From Coffea arabica (Eukaryota; Streptophyta; Magnoliopsida; Gentianales; Rubiaceae), in the NCBI RefSeq assembly GCF_036785885.1, contig NC_092326.1:39952287-40016286 (forward strand): 64,000 bases of DNA. The letters are read 5' to 3'. A program made the position numbers and the translations under genes. The notes below the pieces were generated by a model. It did no database searches. It was given only the letters and a program-made list of their open reading frames with translations, and was not told where the DNA came from. Positions 1 to 16,045 of this stretch are shown piece by piece; position 1 is the first letter of the stretch, and the number at the start of each line of letters is the position of its first letter.

Positions 1-176
1 TTTCTTGATAGCCAATTACTCCGGAGGTAGTTGGTTATGAAGGAAGGAATAGGACTAGGGAGTGCACTTTAGTCGGCTCATTATTGTCAAACTGCAACTC
101 GACGGACAAGCAAATATGGTGGTACATTGACCTTCATAAAATGGAAATGTGAAGTTAGTCCAAATAAGAGTTAGGT

Positions 177-403
177 AACCACCGACCCGAAACTCGGTAG
201 CCACTCTTTGAACCGAAAGTTGTTGGTTCGAATTTCACTTACAGTAAAAAAAATTCAAATGTGGTGCCAGGGCATTTTTTTAATCAAGTTAAATTTATAT
301 GCCTGCTAATTTTTTATATAGCCCTTTTAGACTTTCATTCCTATAAAATAGGATAAATTAAGATATAAAAATATTATTGTTACAGTAAAAAAAAAAAAAG
401 ATA
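177..403 (+). mobile_element. Probable SINE
   Basis: An 11-base direct repeat (aagagttaggt) at 166-176 and 404-414 brackets a segment ending in an A-rich tail (about 386-400). Inside, near 223-232, is ggttcgaatttc, which resembles a pol III box B. Box A is not convincing. The combination of target duplication, tail and box B supports a tRNA-derived SINE; degeneracy keeps confidence moderate. Confidence 0.45.
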
Positions 404-1479
404 AAGAGTTAGGTGTCAATTTTATTATCAGCGTTATAACTTTCTTTAGAGAACGTGTCAATTTTTTTGTGATTATGCCCACATCTAAGTGTGTTGCATT
501 AATTTGTTTGCTGAGCGAACGTTTAGTTCATCTCTGCATTCTCTTCTTTGTGAATTTCTGCCGTTGTCCTCTCTTGAAAAAGCAAACAAAATATGCTGCT
601 TTTTACCTAGTGATGTTGAGCATCAATTAGGAATTTTACCTCGTTTCATAGGAACTTTGATAGTGGGAAAATATATATAGCTCCTTCAAACAAATTCATT
701 ATTGTCAATCGCAAAAAAATTGTGATTAAATGTTAAGTGCAGTACGTGATGAAGAATAGCAAAAATAAATAAATAAATATTATTTTACTTATATCATAAA
801 AAAAAATTTCGCTTATCTTTTAACCTGACATGTATCACATGATAGTTAGTACTTCAATATATATATATATATTTTTTGAAATAATCTCCTGTCCAAATAC
901 ACTATCAATTGTTTTTTAGATATTTTTCATATTACATTTGTAGATAAACAAAAAAAAAATGTTGTAGATTTCTATTTGGATCACAGTTTTTGAAAATACT
1001 CTTTTGAATTTTATTATTAGGTAACAATTCTTTCATAAAAAGCTATCTAAATGGTTAATAGCAAAAAAAAAAAAACAAAATATGCAGTAATTATTGATTA
1101 AGCCAATCATTTAAAAGAAATTACCATGTACTACTCATATTTTCATCATAAATTAATTAAAAAATAGTTATTCTTGCCTTACGCAAACTAATATTTATGT
1201 AAAACTTATATTTCAACCAGCTCAAGCAAAATCCCTCATTAATTAGTCAAACCAACAGTAACAGTTATAATTGTCTCTTCTTATAGCAACTGTGTTTTAG
1301 TCTCTGAAAATGTGTAGAAAACGTTGATCATAAAAATTTGCAAATGCATGCGTCTCGTGTTCAGTACTGTAACACGCAGAGACAAAAGCCCCCTCCCCAC
1401 TTGTGTCACGATCCATCCTCATTTTTCAACAGCCAAAATAGATCCTCGTTTTTTGTTTATTCCTATGATCTCTAATATC

Positions 1480-1617
1480 CCTCCAGATTGGATCAATTTC
1501 ATGGTTTCTAATGTTCCTCGTTATTCACGAGGCATTGGGCACAAGAAAATGAGCCGCATAAGTCTCAACGTTCCTTCCATCATTACTCATTCCTTCCATC
1601 AACGAGGCATTGGATGA
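1480..1617. repeat. Dispersed repeat, copy 1
   Basis: The stretch around 1490-1540 (gatcaatttcatggtttc, then cctcgttattcacgaggc) recurs in diverged form at about 2860-2940, where cctcgtggcgcacgaggc appears. Both contain a small hairpin cctcg...cgagg followed by cattgg. No family assigned. Confidence 0.35.
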
Positions 1618-2259
1618 ATGTCACATTATTTGAATTTGAATTTAAACACCAAATTATATATATATATGATATGCATCTAAACTCGCTAGTGTATACACTG
1701 TCAGTATATAAAAGATTTACTCGTAGATTTATGCATTCTAGCCTCTCGAGTTTAACTTCACATTAGAAACATACCCTTTTGTCACTCACTTTTTATGTTA
1801 CTAATGTACCCTAATGGAGATAACAATCGCATGTATGTCATTAGAACATATAACTGCAGCCCACATCGGAAAATGATTGTATTTAGCACTCTAAAATTAG
1901 TCTCTAGCTCTCCATCCCCTTCCATGCTTTTAAAGAGAGGACGGAGTTGCTAATAACATCGCCCCACATATCCTATTGTGATTATCGAATTTTAGGTTGC
2001 AATTACAATGTCACTTTATGTTATACCCAAATTGCTTCGAACTTTTAGTTTTTTATTTCGTGATTTGTCTATGTGAACTTCCTTTCAAGATTCTCTTTAT
2101 TTCATCTTGTCGTGAAAGTTCTATGCCTTAAATTGTGTGGTTTTTGTAATGTTTCATTTATATTTTCCGTACTAAAATACAATTCGACCAGCTCATATAT
2201 TACTTATACACATATACAAGATAAAAGCTAAATTTGTCATTTATGAGTTTACATCGGAT

Positions 2260-2447
2260 GCCCCCACGGGTTTAGCCACATGGTAGCAGCGTTTTCTTGG
2301 GACATTCAAGTCTCGGGTTCGAAATGCCCCCACAGGTTTAGCCACATGGTAGCAGCGTTTTCTTGGGACATTCAAGTCTCGGATTTGAAACTGCACTATG
2401 GGGACGCTTGTGCACTTACCGTGTCTTGTCAACAAAAAAAAAAAAAA
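2260..2447 (+). mobile_element. tRNA-derived SINE with duplicated head
   Basis: A perfect 15-base target-site duplication (gagtttacatcggat) lies at 2245-2259 and 2448-2462, and the insert ends in an A tail at about 2434-2447. The 5' 66 bases (2260-2325) are repeated almost exactly at 2326-2391. Each copy carries a box A-like tagccacatggtagc and a box B-like tctcgggttcgaaa (second copy tctcggatttgaaa). The body then continues to the tail. It resembles Au-type plant SINEs; the family name is inference. Confidence 0.7.
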
Positions 2448-2831
2448 GAGTTTACATCGGATAGAAGAAATTGCATGCAGAGCCCTGTGGGACTTGGTAA
2501 ATTTTGTTGCCCTCTTGGTGTCTTGAACGGTTTGATGCGTGCTTCAATCGTGGAATAGTGCAAATTACCTGCATGCCAACGATTGGAATTGAAATGGGGA
2601 TAAAACCAAACTCATAGAACAATATACCCATCATTTTTCTTTGGACAAAAAAGAGAGAGAGAGAGAAGGAAAAGGAGCAAGGATGAAATAAAGAACCATT
2701 TTTCTCGCCGACCTACGTAGTGATCTAATCTACCAAACGCCAATCAGAGGCTACACAATTCTGGTGCTCCCCGGCCCACTTGCTTATTAAGTGCATCGGC
2801 TGTTTTTTGCTGGTGATGTGATTTCCAAAAT

Positions 2832-2852
2832 CCCCCCCCCCCCCCCCCCCCC
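2832..2852. repeat. Poly-C run of 21 bases
   Basis: An uninterrupted run of C directly followed by gggttcga. Long C homopolymers are uncommon in plant nuclear DNA and the exact length is prone to sequencing error. Confidence 0.8.
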
Positions 2853-2854
2853 GG

Positions 2855-2945
2855 GTTCGATTAATTTCGTGGTGTCCTCTTTTTTTTTTTTTGGAGTGAA
2901 TATGGTGCCTAATTCTCCTCGTGGCGCACGAGGCATTGGCAGAAG
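2855..2945. repeat. Dispersed repeat, copy 2
   Basis: Diverged match to the repeat at 1480-1617. It shares a ttaatttcgtggt-like start and the cctcg...cgaggcattgg hairpin, interrupted by a T run at about 2879-2892. Confidence 0.35.
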
Positions 2946-3375
2946 CAAATATTTCAATAAACATTTCAGTCAATCATGATATTTTTTAACGATAGAGACG
3001 AATACGAGAAATCTTAAAATTAAGAATCTTAACACTCATTTAATTTAGTTTGTTTTTTTTTTGATAATGTAATTTAGTTTGTTTGTATCCCTTAAATCGC
3101 ATATCGCTTAGAATAGACAATTAATACTTATAACCCGTCACATATAGGTGGTATTCATAAAATATGACGTACACGACCATATATTAGTTAGATGTTCTTT
3201 GAAAAAAAAAATTGAGATATCTAAATAAGAAACATACCTATACATTTGCTCTTTCACTACTCTTGTTTCTTTTGGTAATTGTATCTTTGAGGAGATAAGT
3301 GAGTTTTATTATTACGTCCTTAAAAAAGAGAATAGCCTTAATCCTTTCTCGTGTCACGCTAAACTCCCTAATTTA

Positions 3376-3522
3376 GGCCTTGTTTGGATTGCTGTTTTTC
3401 GTCGAAAAATTACGTTGTTTTCCGTGGTGACATTTCTCTGTTACTTTTTTCCCTCACATACATCAAATCGCTACAGTATTTTTTTCATAAAAAATCATAA
3501 AAAATATAATTCAAACACAACC
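3376..3522. mobile_element. Tourist-like MITE, copy A
   Basis: Begins ggccttgtttggattgc and ends in the inverted counterpart attcaaacacaacc, flanked by TTA at 3373-3375 and 3523-3525. A 3-base TTA/TAA target duplication with GGCC..-type termini is characteristic of PIF/Harbinger (Tourist) MITEs. About 147 bases, no coding capacity. An inverted sister copy lies at 3962-4108. Confidence 0.7.
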
Positions 3523-3961
3523 TTAACCTTTTTTTCCAAGAACAAGAAACGTGTACGTCTTACACGATCCACAGGATCAAAAATAGGATGGAGGATTTAA
3601 AGGAGCTCCTCTCTAGCCAGCGGTCCAGTTGTTGGTTGGCTCACGCAATTGGACGTACGTATCTCGTCCATTTCTTGTCATTAAAAATTGGGCACCTGCT
3701 GACGCAGAATCGGGCGCCTGTTCCTGTTGGGACAAACATCCCAATTGATGTCTTCTTCAATCAACTCAGAAACAGGTTTAGATACAGATAAATTTCGCAG
3801 TTAGTCTGAAAAAATTCACATGCACATGATGCCCTTGTGAAAAAAACAAATAGTTTCCCGTTGCAGTCCGAAATTGACATCCACCCATCATGTATGTCGT
3901 TGGGAACAATACAAGGGGCATAGGATCCTCTGAAATTGAACACAATAAAAAAAAGAAATAA

Positions 3962-4108
3962 GGTTGTGTTTGGATTGCATTTTTTATGATTTTTCATGGA
4001 AAAATTACTGTAGCGATTTGATGTATGTGAGAAATAACGGTAATAGAGAAATGTGATTACGGAAAACAACGTAATTTTCCGACGGAAAGTTGCAATCCAA
4101 ACAAGGCA
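3962..4108. mobile_element. Tourist-like MITE, copy B (inverted)
   Basis: Begins ggttgtgtttggattgc and ends gcaatccaaacaaggca, flanked by TAA. It is the reverse-orientation relative of copy A and has the same length. The core words (ctgtagcgatttgatgta and its complement) are conserved between the two. Confidence 0.7.
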
Positions 4109-4459
4109 TAACATTTCTAATTATAAAATGAGGAGTACGAATATCAATTCCCTTCATTTCCGCTTAAGTGTTAAAACGTGTTAAACTTAGATAATTGTCT
4201 GAAATTATGACCGAAACCTAAATATGATTCTTATGAAGCATTTGATCATAACATAGAAATTAAACAATCCATATGTAATGATATTCAAAGTGGTAATTTT
4301 GTTTTTTTTTAAACTTTAATTCACGTTGTGTATTTATATACATCTTTGAAAAAGTGTTAGTGAAGATAAAATAAAATTCATAAAAATGAATATATTCCCA
4401 CCATTTTCTTTTGACGAACTGAGGCGGCGGGGGAATAAGCTAGGATGAGAGAAAAAGAT

Positions 4460-4572
4460 TCCCCATTTATAATTGTTCCCCCTTTGACAAAAAAAAAAAA
4501 AAAATTATAATTGTTCCCTCTTGACAAAAATAAATTTATAATTGTTCCAACCTATACATTTATTTATAATTG
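4460..4572. repeat. Short interspersed motif, four copies
   Basis: The word ttataattgttcc (last copy ttataattgtccc) occurs four times in about 110 bases, separated by tgacaaaa and A runs. It looks like a degenerate local duplication with no coding content. Confidence 0.5.
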
Positions 4573-5769
4573 TCCCCACCTACGCCTTTAAACTATCAAA
4601 GGTCTACCTACAGCTTTTCCTACTTTCTCATCTCTATCTATGTTATCTATGTAGGAGGGGGGCAGGAACGCTTGCAAGATGCAGCTACCATGGCTAAAAT
4701 TTGAAAAAATATATATATATATATATATAAGATTCAAATTATATCTTGTACATATTTTTTATCTTATGTGTAAAGTATAAAATTTTATTTTATAATTAAA
4801 CGTTATTAAAAATAAATTACATCATATACATATAAAGTTACATCTTATACATTTTGTATAAAATCAGGTCGTACGATTCTCTGGTCAACCGTTCGGGCTC
4901 GGTGTACATCTCTGTACGAGTATTATTGACCAGGATAATTCAGAAACATTCCTTGAGGTTTCTAATAATTTCATCTAATACCTTTAAATTTTTTAATATT
5001 GCGCATAACTCCCTTAATCTTATCATAATAACCTTAGAATATCAATATTTTTCATGCAATAAAATAATATGACTCCTAATCTTGCGCGCATGAATGCGCA
5101 TTTCACACAATTAGACATGAAACGGAAACAAAGACTATGTTCACTCATGGAATAATCAATTATGTCATAAACATATTTTTAAACATATTAAAAATTAAGT
5201 TTTGCTTAGAGGATCTAAAATTGAATAAAAGAAGATGTGGCCGAAAGGTGTTTAAGAGGGATAAGGCTGATGTTGGTACTCCAATATTTGAAAGATAAGG
5301 CGTCGTATTAATGCAGTTGGTGAGATTTTTTTGAACCTAATGGTGCCAATTTTCTTTTTATTTTCACTTAGATTGAGGTTTTAGAATTCAGGAATTGATG
5401 ATGGTGATGGTAATGGAGATAGTGATATTATGATTTAGGACGCGAGAATATGCAAGGTTTAGAATAGTAGAGATGAGTATTGAAAATGAATTTGTGATGT
5501 CGTACGGTTAATTCATTCAAAAATTTTGACCATTGAATAATTTTTGTCATTAAAATAAGAACCTAAAAAGAGGTATGCATAATTTTCAAAATCTCAAAGG
5601 AGCCAAAAGTGAAATTGTCAAAAAACTCGAGGGAGGCTTCTGAAATTGCCCCTCATTTATATTCTGACGAACGGCCAGGTAGGCGCCGAGCCACCTCCAA
5701 CCTCCCACCCAACAGACTTTGGCCTTTTTCTTCGCTACAAAAGCCATTCAGAAAGAGAGAAATCAGAAA

Positions 5770-10606
<4,837 letters not shown>

Positions 10607-11130
10607 GCTGTTAGCTCTGGTTCGTGACTAATAAGTTTGAAGGTGTGATAACTGTAGGAAGATGCACAAGGCTTTACATTGCTAGTTTATATCTTTTTCC
10701 TGTTTCAGGCTTTGAGTAAGTTTAATAACTGTACGAACTGTATTATATATGTTTCTTGATTTTGTATGAAACAAAAAAAATCACTGAAGTTTCTGTTGGC
10801 TTTTCGCAATTTCGAGCGGTTTTGAAAAGTTGGAACTCGTTTGATTTGTTATCCTGAAGCAACTTGGTTGCTCTACACGCAGATATGTTGAATTAGACTT
10901 TTGTGTTTTTCAACAATTGAGGTGTGGCATAAGCTTTTGTGGGGAAAACACTGGACGAATTGGGGCTTTTGAACAGATTCCCACTCGTTACTCGTTGAGT
11001 TTTGACACTTAGAAAAAGCATCTTAATCTGGCATCTATTCTATTACAGACTAGGAAAGGCCAACACCCAAATTGGGGCTTTTGATACCTTTCAAAGCGAG
11101 AGCTACTTCAGAGCATACGTGAATTCTTCA
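10607..11130. other. Convergent intergenic spacer (3' flanks)
   Basis: Lies between the stop of the isomerase (+) and the stop of the glycosyltransferase (-), so it should hold both 3' UTRs. I see no gene or repeat of note. Confidence 0.6.
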
Positions 11131-12567
11131 TCATTTCTTTACCACCAGCACATCTTCGATAAAGCGTCCAGCTGAGAGGAAGGAAGAGCCTCCATCCTTC
11201 AACGCCTTCCTACCAGTCTCCCCAACCTCCTTGACTCTGTTTCTTACAGGGTTTCCAGAATCCATCAGAAGTCTTATTGCCTTCTCAATTGCATCCGCCA
11301 TTACAAGCTTATCAGAACTCGTAATTCGGTAATCTAGTGTCAATTCCACTGCTAATTCCAATTCCTTTACCAGCTCGAATGCATTAGATTGTTGCTCAGC
11401 ATATATAGGCCATGTAGCAATTGGTACACCATTCCACAAGCTTTCCAGTATGGAATTCCACCCGCAATGAGACACAAAGCCTCCAACTGCTTCATGGGCT
11501 AACACCTCCACTTGTGGTGCCCAACCACACACCAATCCTCTGTTCTGCGTCCTTTCCAGGAACCCTTCTGGGAGGATCTCCGAAAAATTGGTATACTCAG
11601 CCGGTTTTACTCTCAAGTCCTTCAGCGGAGGTGCCTGGATAGACCATAAGAATCGATGCCCGCTTCGCTCGAGTGCAGTTGCCATCTCTGCAAGCTGGGG
11701 TGGCTCAAAACCGCCCAGGCTTCCAAAGCAGAGAAACACCACAGTTGAAGAGGGCTGGTCATCAAGCCATTTCATAACCTTTTGATCAGACTGGGAATGC
11801 TCTTGAAGCTCAAGGTTGAGCAGAGGTCCAACTGTGTAAATTGCAGCTGATTCCTTGCGGGATTCCAGTGACTCAATCGCATGAGGTTCTAACTCTGCAA
11901 AGGTGTTTATGATGAAACCCCTCGTCTCTTTGAACCGTGTGCCATGATGTAGCATTGATGAATAACCACCATTTTGTTTATCAAACAGAAAAGATGGTAA
12001 AACCCTTGAGGGTACCGGGTTGGCATAGACTGGAATAGTCGAATCAGGATTGGAAATGCTAAATTCAGTCCCAAGTTGGGCATGCCGAGTTGGGAGATAA
12101 AGCAAAAGTCCAAGAAAAGCAGCGCTAGAGGGGAAGAAAACGTAGGAAGGAACGCCAAGCTCATTTGCCACATCTATCATTGGGGTGGAAAACAAATCAA
12201 CGACTAGCCCGGCAAGTTTAGTGCTTGGACCTGACACAACATGGTTGCTTATAGCATCTTTGACGAGGGATTTGTGCTTCTCTATGTGAATGGACAGGAA
12301 ATTCTCAGCTGACTTCAACAACTCTGGAGGTGGTGGATCGACGTGACAGAGATGAACGAATCGAATATTAGAATTGGAGGCTGCGAATTCTTCAATGTAT
12401 GAATCAAGGTTCGGAGGATGTGGGCGCTTTATGACCAGAACGGTTATTGAAATTCTTTCATCTCTTTCAAGAAGCAGCTTTGCGAACTGGATGGTGGATA
12501 CCATATGACCTCTTGCTGGTGCAGGGACAAAAACTAACTCTGATTTCTTCATCTCTGGAGGATTCAT
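11131..12567 (-). CDS. UDP-glycosyltransferase, UGT71-like
   Basis: Intronless, 478 aa, the usual length for plant family 1 UGTs. It transfers a sugar from a UDP-sugar to a small acceptor in the cytosol. The start reads KKSELVFVPAPARGHMVST, with the catalytic His at residue 21 in the GHMVST context typical of UGT71. The 44-residue PSPG donor-binding box spans about residues 349-392 (WAPQVEVLAHEAVGGF through WPIYAEQ) with SHCGWNS inside. Its terminal Gln generally indicates UDP-glucose preference. Met6 (12552) is an equally good start and matches relatives that begin MK. The acceptor cannot be read from sequence; UGT71 members glucosylate phenolics, flavonoids and terpenoid-derived hormones. 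It is tail-to-tail with the isomerase. Confidence 0.9.
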   Translation of the reverse strand: MNPPEMKKSELVFVPAPARGHMVSTIQFAKLLLERDERISITVLVIKRPHPPNLDSYIEEFAASNSNIRFVHLCHVDPPPPELLKSAENFLSIHIEKHKSLVKDAISNHVVSGPSTKLAGLVVDLFSTPMIDVANELGVPSYVFFPSSAAFLGLLLYLPTRHAQLGTEFSISNPDSTIPVYANPVPSRVLPSFLFDKQNGGYSSMLHHGTRFKETRGFIINTFAELEPHAIESLESRKESAAIYTVGPLLNLELQEHSQSDQKVMKWLDDQPSSTVVFLCFGSLGGFEPPQLAEMATALERSGHRFLWSIQAPPLKDLRVKPAEYTNFSEILPEGFLERTQNRGLVCGWAPQVEVLAHEAVGGFVSHCGWNSILESLWNGVPIATWPIYAEQQSNAFELVKELELAVELTLDYRITSSDKLVMADAIEKAIRLLMDSGNPVRNRVKEVGETGRKALKDGGSSFLSAGRFIEDVLVVKK

Positions 12568-13073
12568 TAATCCTCTTTAGCTCTATGGAAATTGGAAACA
12601 CTTCAGAGTCTTAGAAGCGCTTTGCATCCTGCGGCGATGATAACACGACACACTTCCACAGATTTTGGACGCAAGCAAAGCAATCATGGTCTGTAAAAAC
12701 TTACCATGGCTTTCTGGCTAAGCAAATCTTATCTTCTGTACACATGGCCTGTTAGAAATCTTATCTTCTTGGTGTGATATCAACTTTTTTTGACTTTCCA
12801 AATGCGCCGTCTTCGCACTCAAGAGGGCATCATCATGACATGATTTGTCCCGGAAAATTTAGATATGCGTTTCATTGGTGGCTTTGTTTTTACTCAAATT
12901 AAAAAACCAACCAAACATGGACTCAGGGAGGAATAAATAAGTAGTTTGATGTAAAAGCATACACTGAAGTCAAACAAAAGCTACGTGTATATGTAGAAGT
13001 CCTTCTGTAATAATGACCGTTGTTGTCGAGTAGTAGGTGTGTGTGTGTGTTCTTGTCGTGGTGGTGGTTGTAT

Positions 13074-13161
13074 ACTTCCTACGGTGAATATTTGTAGATG
13101 GAAGCAATTGCATATTTTCCAGCACTTTGACATACGCAAGAAAATATTCACCGTAAGAAGT
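13074..13161. other. Inverted repeat, 20-bp stem and 48-base loop
   Basis: Arm 13074-13093 (acttcctacggtgaatattt) pairs with arm 13142-13161 with a single mismatch. No target duplication is visible, so it is not an obvious MITE. It could fold as a short hairpin RNA if transcribed; function unknown. Confidence 0.6.
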
Positions 13162-14687
13162 AAGTAATTAATTTAGTCGACATAAGAAATCTTGTGTTTT
13201 AGTTCGCAATGGATCTTCTGTTCCATATCCTGTGCCACTCTCTGTCCTACTTTTTATTATATTACTATTTCTCTTTCATAAATATCATATTTTAATTTTT
13301 TTTTTGTTTTCTTAAGATCTAATAACTATTAATTGAGATTAGAGATTTTAGTGTATATTATTCAGGAAGAGAAATATTCTACATATTCATTCTGTGTAAA
13401 GACAATAATTCATTGCATTATTTTCTTCCTCTTCTTGTTATCTATCTTGTCGTTTGTTGAACTATTTTATAGCAATTTTCTACTGTTATGGAAGCAATGT
13501 TTCATTGAACTCATAGTTGATTCATCCATAGTTTTCTCCATTTTTCAACCTAGTGTTAGGTTCTACTTTTGTTATTTAGTTATTTTTTTTTCCTTGCTCA
13601 TTACCTTAACTTGATACTTTTTAGAAGTAGCTACAATCATATTTTCAACAATAGAAGAAAAATGTATTATTATATAGGTTCATGCCTTAGTTTAAAAAGC
13701 TTGCCAGCAATATCCTTAATTTTATGATTTACCAAATTTTATTAAATTTTGATCAATTGGCACTTAAGACATATTTATTGGAGACATTAAATCGATAAAG
13801 CAAAAAAAAAAAAAAAAAAAGAAGAAGAAGAAGAAGAAAGATTTCATTGAGTTTTATGTGCTACCATGGATAGTGTTCTTGATATGGTAAGCCATAGCAT
13901 AGTAATTGATTAGCTAATTATGTGGATTGTTTTCGCAATCTAATTGACAAATTTCTTGAGTTTGAATTCATCCATACTTTGTAACCAAATAGTTCTTGTG
14001 CCGTCAAATGAAATGGCTTCTTAATGTTATATTATATTTACCTCAGAAAAATTGCTTGCTAATATTTGCTTAATCATAATCCTATTCAAGAGCCCTAATC
14101 CCTTATTTATTTATTTTTTCCTTTCCTACATGAGAAGATCTATATATATTTCAGTTCCTCTTTGCTAATGGATATGCTTTTCATTTTACTTGCCTCATTG
14201 CACAATTATTCACATATTTCTTCTCCATGGAAGATTATTGCAGCAAAAGATTATTACAGGTGCTGAGTTTTACTTAGTATTTCTTTCTAGAATTGCTGCT
14301 AAAGGAAAAAAAAAATGCTGGTAATTTCTTTGTAAGGTTATATATGAGTCATTGCCAGAAGTAGAACCAAATTATTCTTGTATATATTTGCTATGAAAAA
14401 ATAAAATTACATTTACTCTTTCTAGAAAAATGTAAAAAGTAGTTCAATGAAAGGGTTTTTTCGTAGAGTGTCTAACTCCAATTTTTGTTAAGTTTTACGA
14501 ATAAAAGACAGCTAATTAAACAAAAAAAAAAAAGAAGAGAAGTACTTCATAAACTCTTTAAAGTACTAAGATTGCAGATTGATTTTCACTTATTTAACAT
14601 ACAAAAATTCTTAAAATATGGAAACAACAAATTGTTGGTTTTTCAAAAATATTTTAGTAACACATAAGACAAATAAAGAGATCTACA

Positions 14688-15256
14688 CTGTGTTTTAAAA
14701 CTCGGACCGGATCGGACTGGTCGGTTTGACCGGTCGAATCGAGAATCGACCAAGTGTTCGGTCCGAGTCATGTTTAAAAACCGGATAAGTAAAAATTCGG
14801 TCAAAAACCGGATTTTCCGGTTCAAACAAATTTTTTTAAAAAAATAAAATTCAAACTTTTTCAATATTATGTTTTGACCCCTAGATTGTTCAAAATTATT
14901 AATATACCTCAAATATTTCATACTTTATCAATATTTTCTTAAATTTTGGTATTATATTTCAATTAAGTCCATAATTTTAATTCTAAACTTGTTAATGCTC
15001 ATTAAATAATATAAATTGTTACTTGATTGTTCTAATTTCTTTATACTTTCTTGTTAAATATATTTAAAACATCAAATATATATGAATATACCTTTATTAA
15101 TATTAACATGTTATTAGGTATTTTACATATAATATTTTAATTTTTGAATAATTTTTATTTATAACATCATCCGATTCAACCCCTATCGAACCCGATTGAA
15201 CTCATTGACCCCTGAGTTTGACCGAGTCGATACCTGGTCCGGTTCTGAAAACATAG
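14688..15256. mobile_element. hAT-like non-autonomous DNA element (MITE)
   Basis: Imperfect terminal inverted repeats: left ctgtgttttaaaactcggac, right end complement ctatgttttcagaaccggac. Flanks are gatctaca (14680-14687) and gatctaga (15257-15264), an 8-base duplication with one change, the size hAT elements make. The interior is AT-rich with GC-richer ends rich in accggt/ggtcgg words and no coding capacity. Confidence 0.65.
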
Positions 15257-16045
15257 GATCTAGACACTATCTTGTCAATCTCTCTTGTAGATGTGTAAAA
15301 GTTTAATGTTGCTATGCTATTAAAATGTTTAGCCCAATATGTTCTAAGATTTTAAAAAGTTTAGAAAAGCTCAAGATTCAAGCAAAAGGTCATGTAGATT
15401 AATTTTTTTAGTTGCAAATGGGTTAATTAAATACAAAAATATTCAAATGCATATGTTTCAAAAGTTTACAAAATGAAGCACTCAAACATTTTTGGAAGAA
15501 ATTTGTTCTCATAGTTTTGACCTTTCTGTCCTTTTACTATTTCTTATTCTTTCATATTTTAGGATTTTTAGCTATCTTTTTTGCCTTCGAGAAAAATCTA
15601 AAGACACAGAGCCTGAAACCCATCCTTAGGCGTACGTCTAACTTCAATTAGGAAACTACACAGTCCAACGTACCACTAACTCCATATCTTTTCATATTTC
15701 TCTTTGACTTTCATCTTATTTCTATCCATGCACGACTAACTTTACTACTCTCACCAGCCATCACAAATCTTCTCAATTTGTCTTCCTCTTTTGATTTGCC
15801 TTGTGTTTTCAGTAATTTTTTTTTTTTTCTAAATTTTCTATAGGCATGTGACTTAAAGAGTTCATATCGCCATAATGCTTCAGGAATATACCTTTGATTC
15901 CCAGAGCTGCTTCTTGGTTGAAGAGATGCCTCAAGATATATAGCAAGTTCGACTAATACGATCTCCTGGAGAATAGAATTTGGATTACACATTGCAGTAG
16001 CGCGAAGACTCTCAATTCTATACCTCTTGTATTTATTCTTATAGA

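Larger units (their letters stand above)
1..5769. other. Intergenic, repeat-rich, no gene seen
   Basis: No open frame here resembles a protein family I recognise. The span holds AT-rich DNA, many A/T runs, two SINE-like insertions, two Tourist-like MITEs, a 21-base C run and short low-copy repeats, listed separately. The last few hundred bases must contain the promoter of the isomerase gene that starts at 5770, but I see no clear TATA box. Confidence 0.6.
12568..16045. other. Intergenic, repeats only
   Basis: Contains the 5' flank of the glycosyltransferase, a hairpin at 13074-13161, a (GAA)n run near 13819-13837, a hAT-like MITE at 14688-15256 and AT-rich unique DNA. The open frame on the minus strand at 15711-16058 has no family resemblance and lies just beyond the seipin stop, so I treat it as chance. 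Confidence 0.6.

Noticed and set aside
2241-2558. Overlapping frames on both strands with repeated peptide blocks
   Set aside because: The repetition comes from the duplicated head of a SINE, not from a repeat protein.
2725-2979. Frames with poly-Gly or poly-Pro
   Set aside because: Produced by translating the poly-C run.
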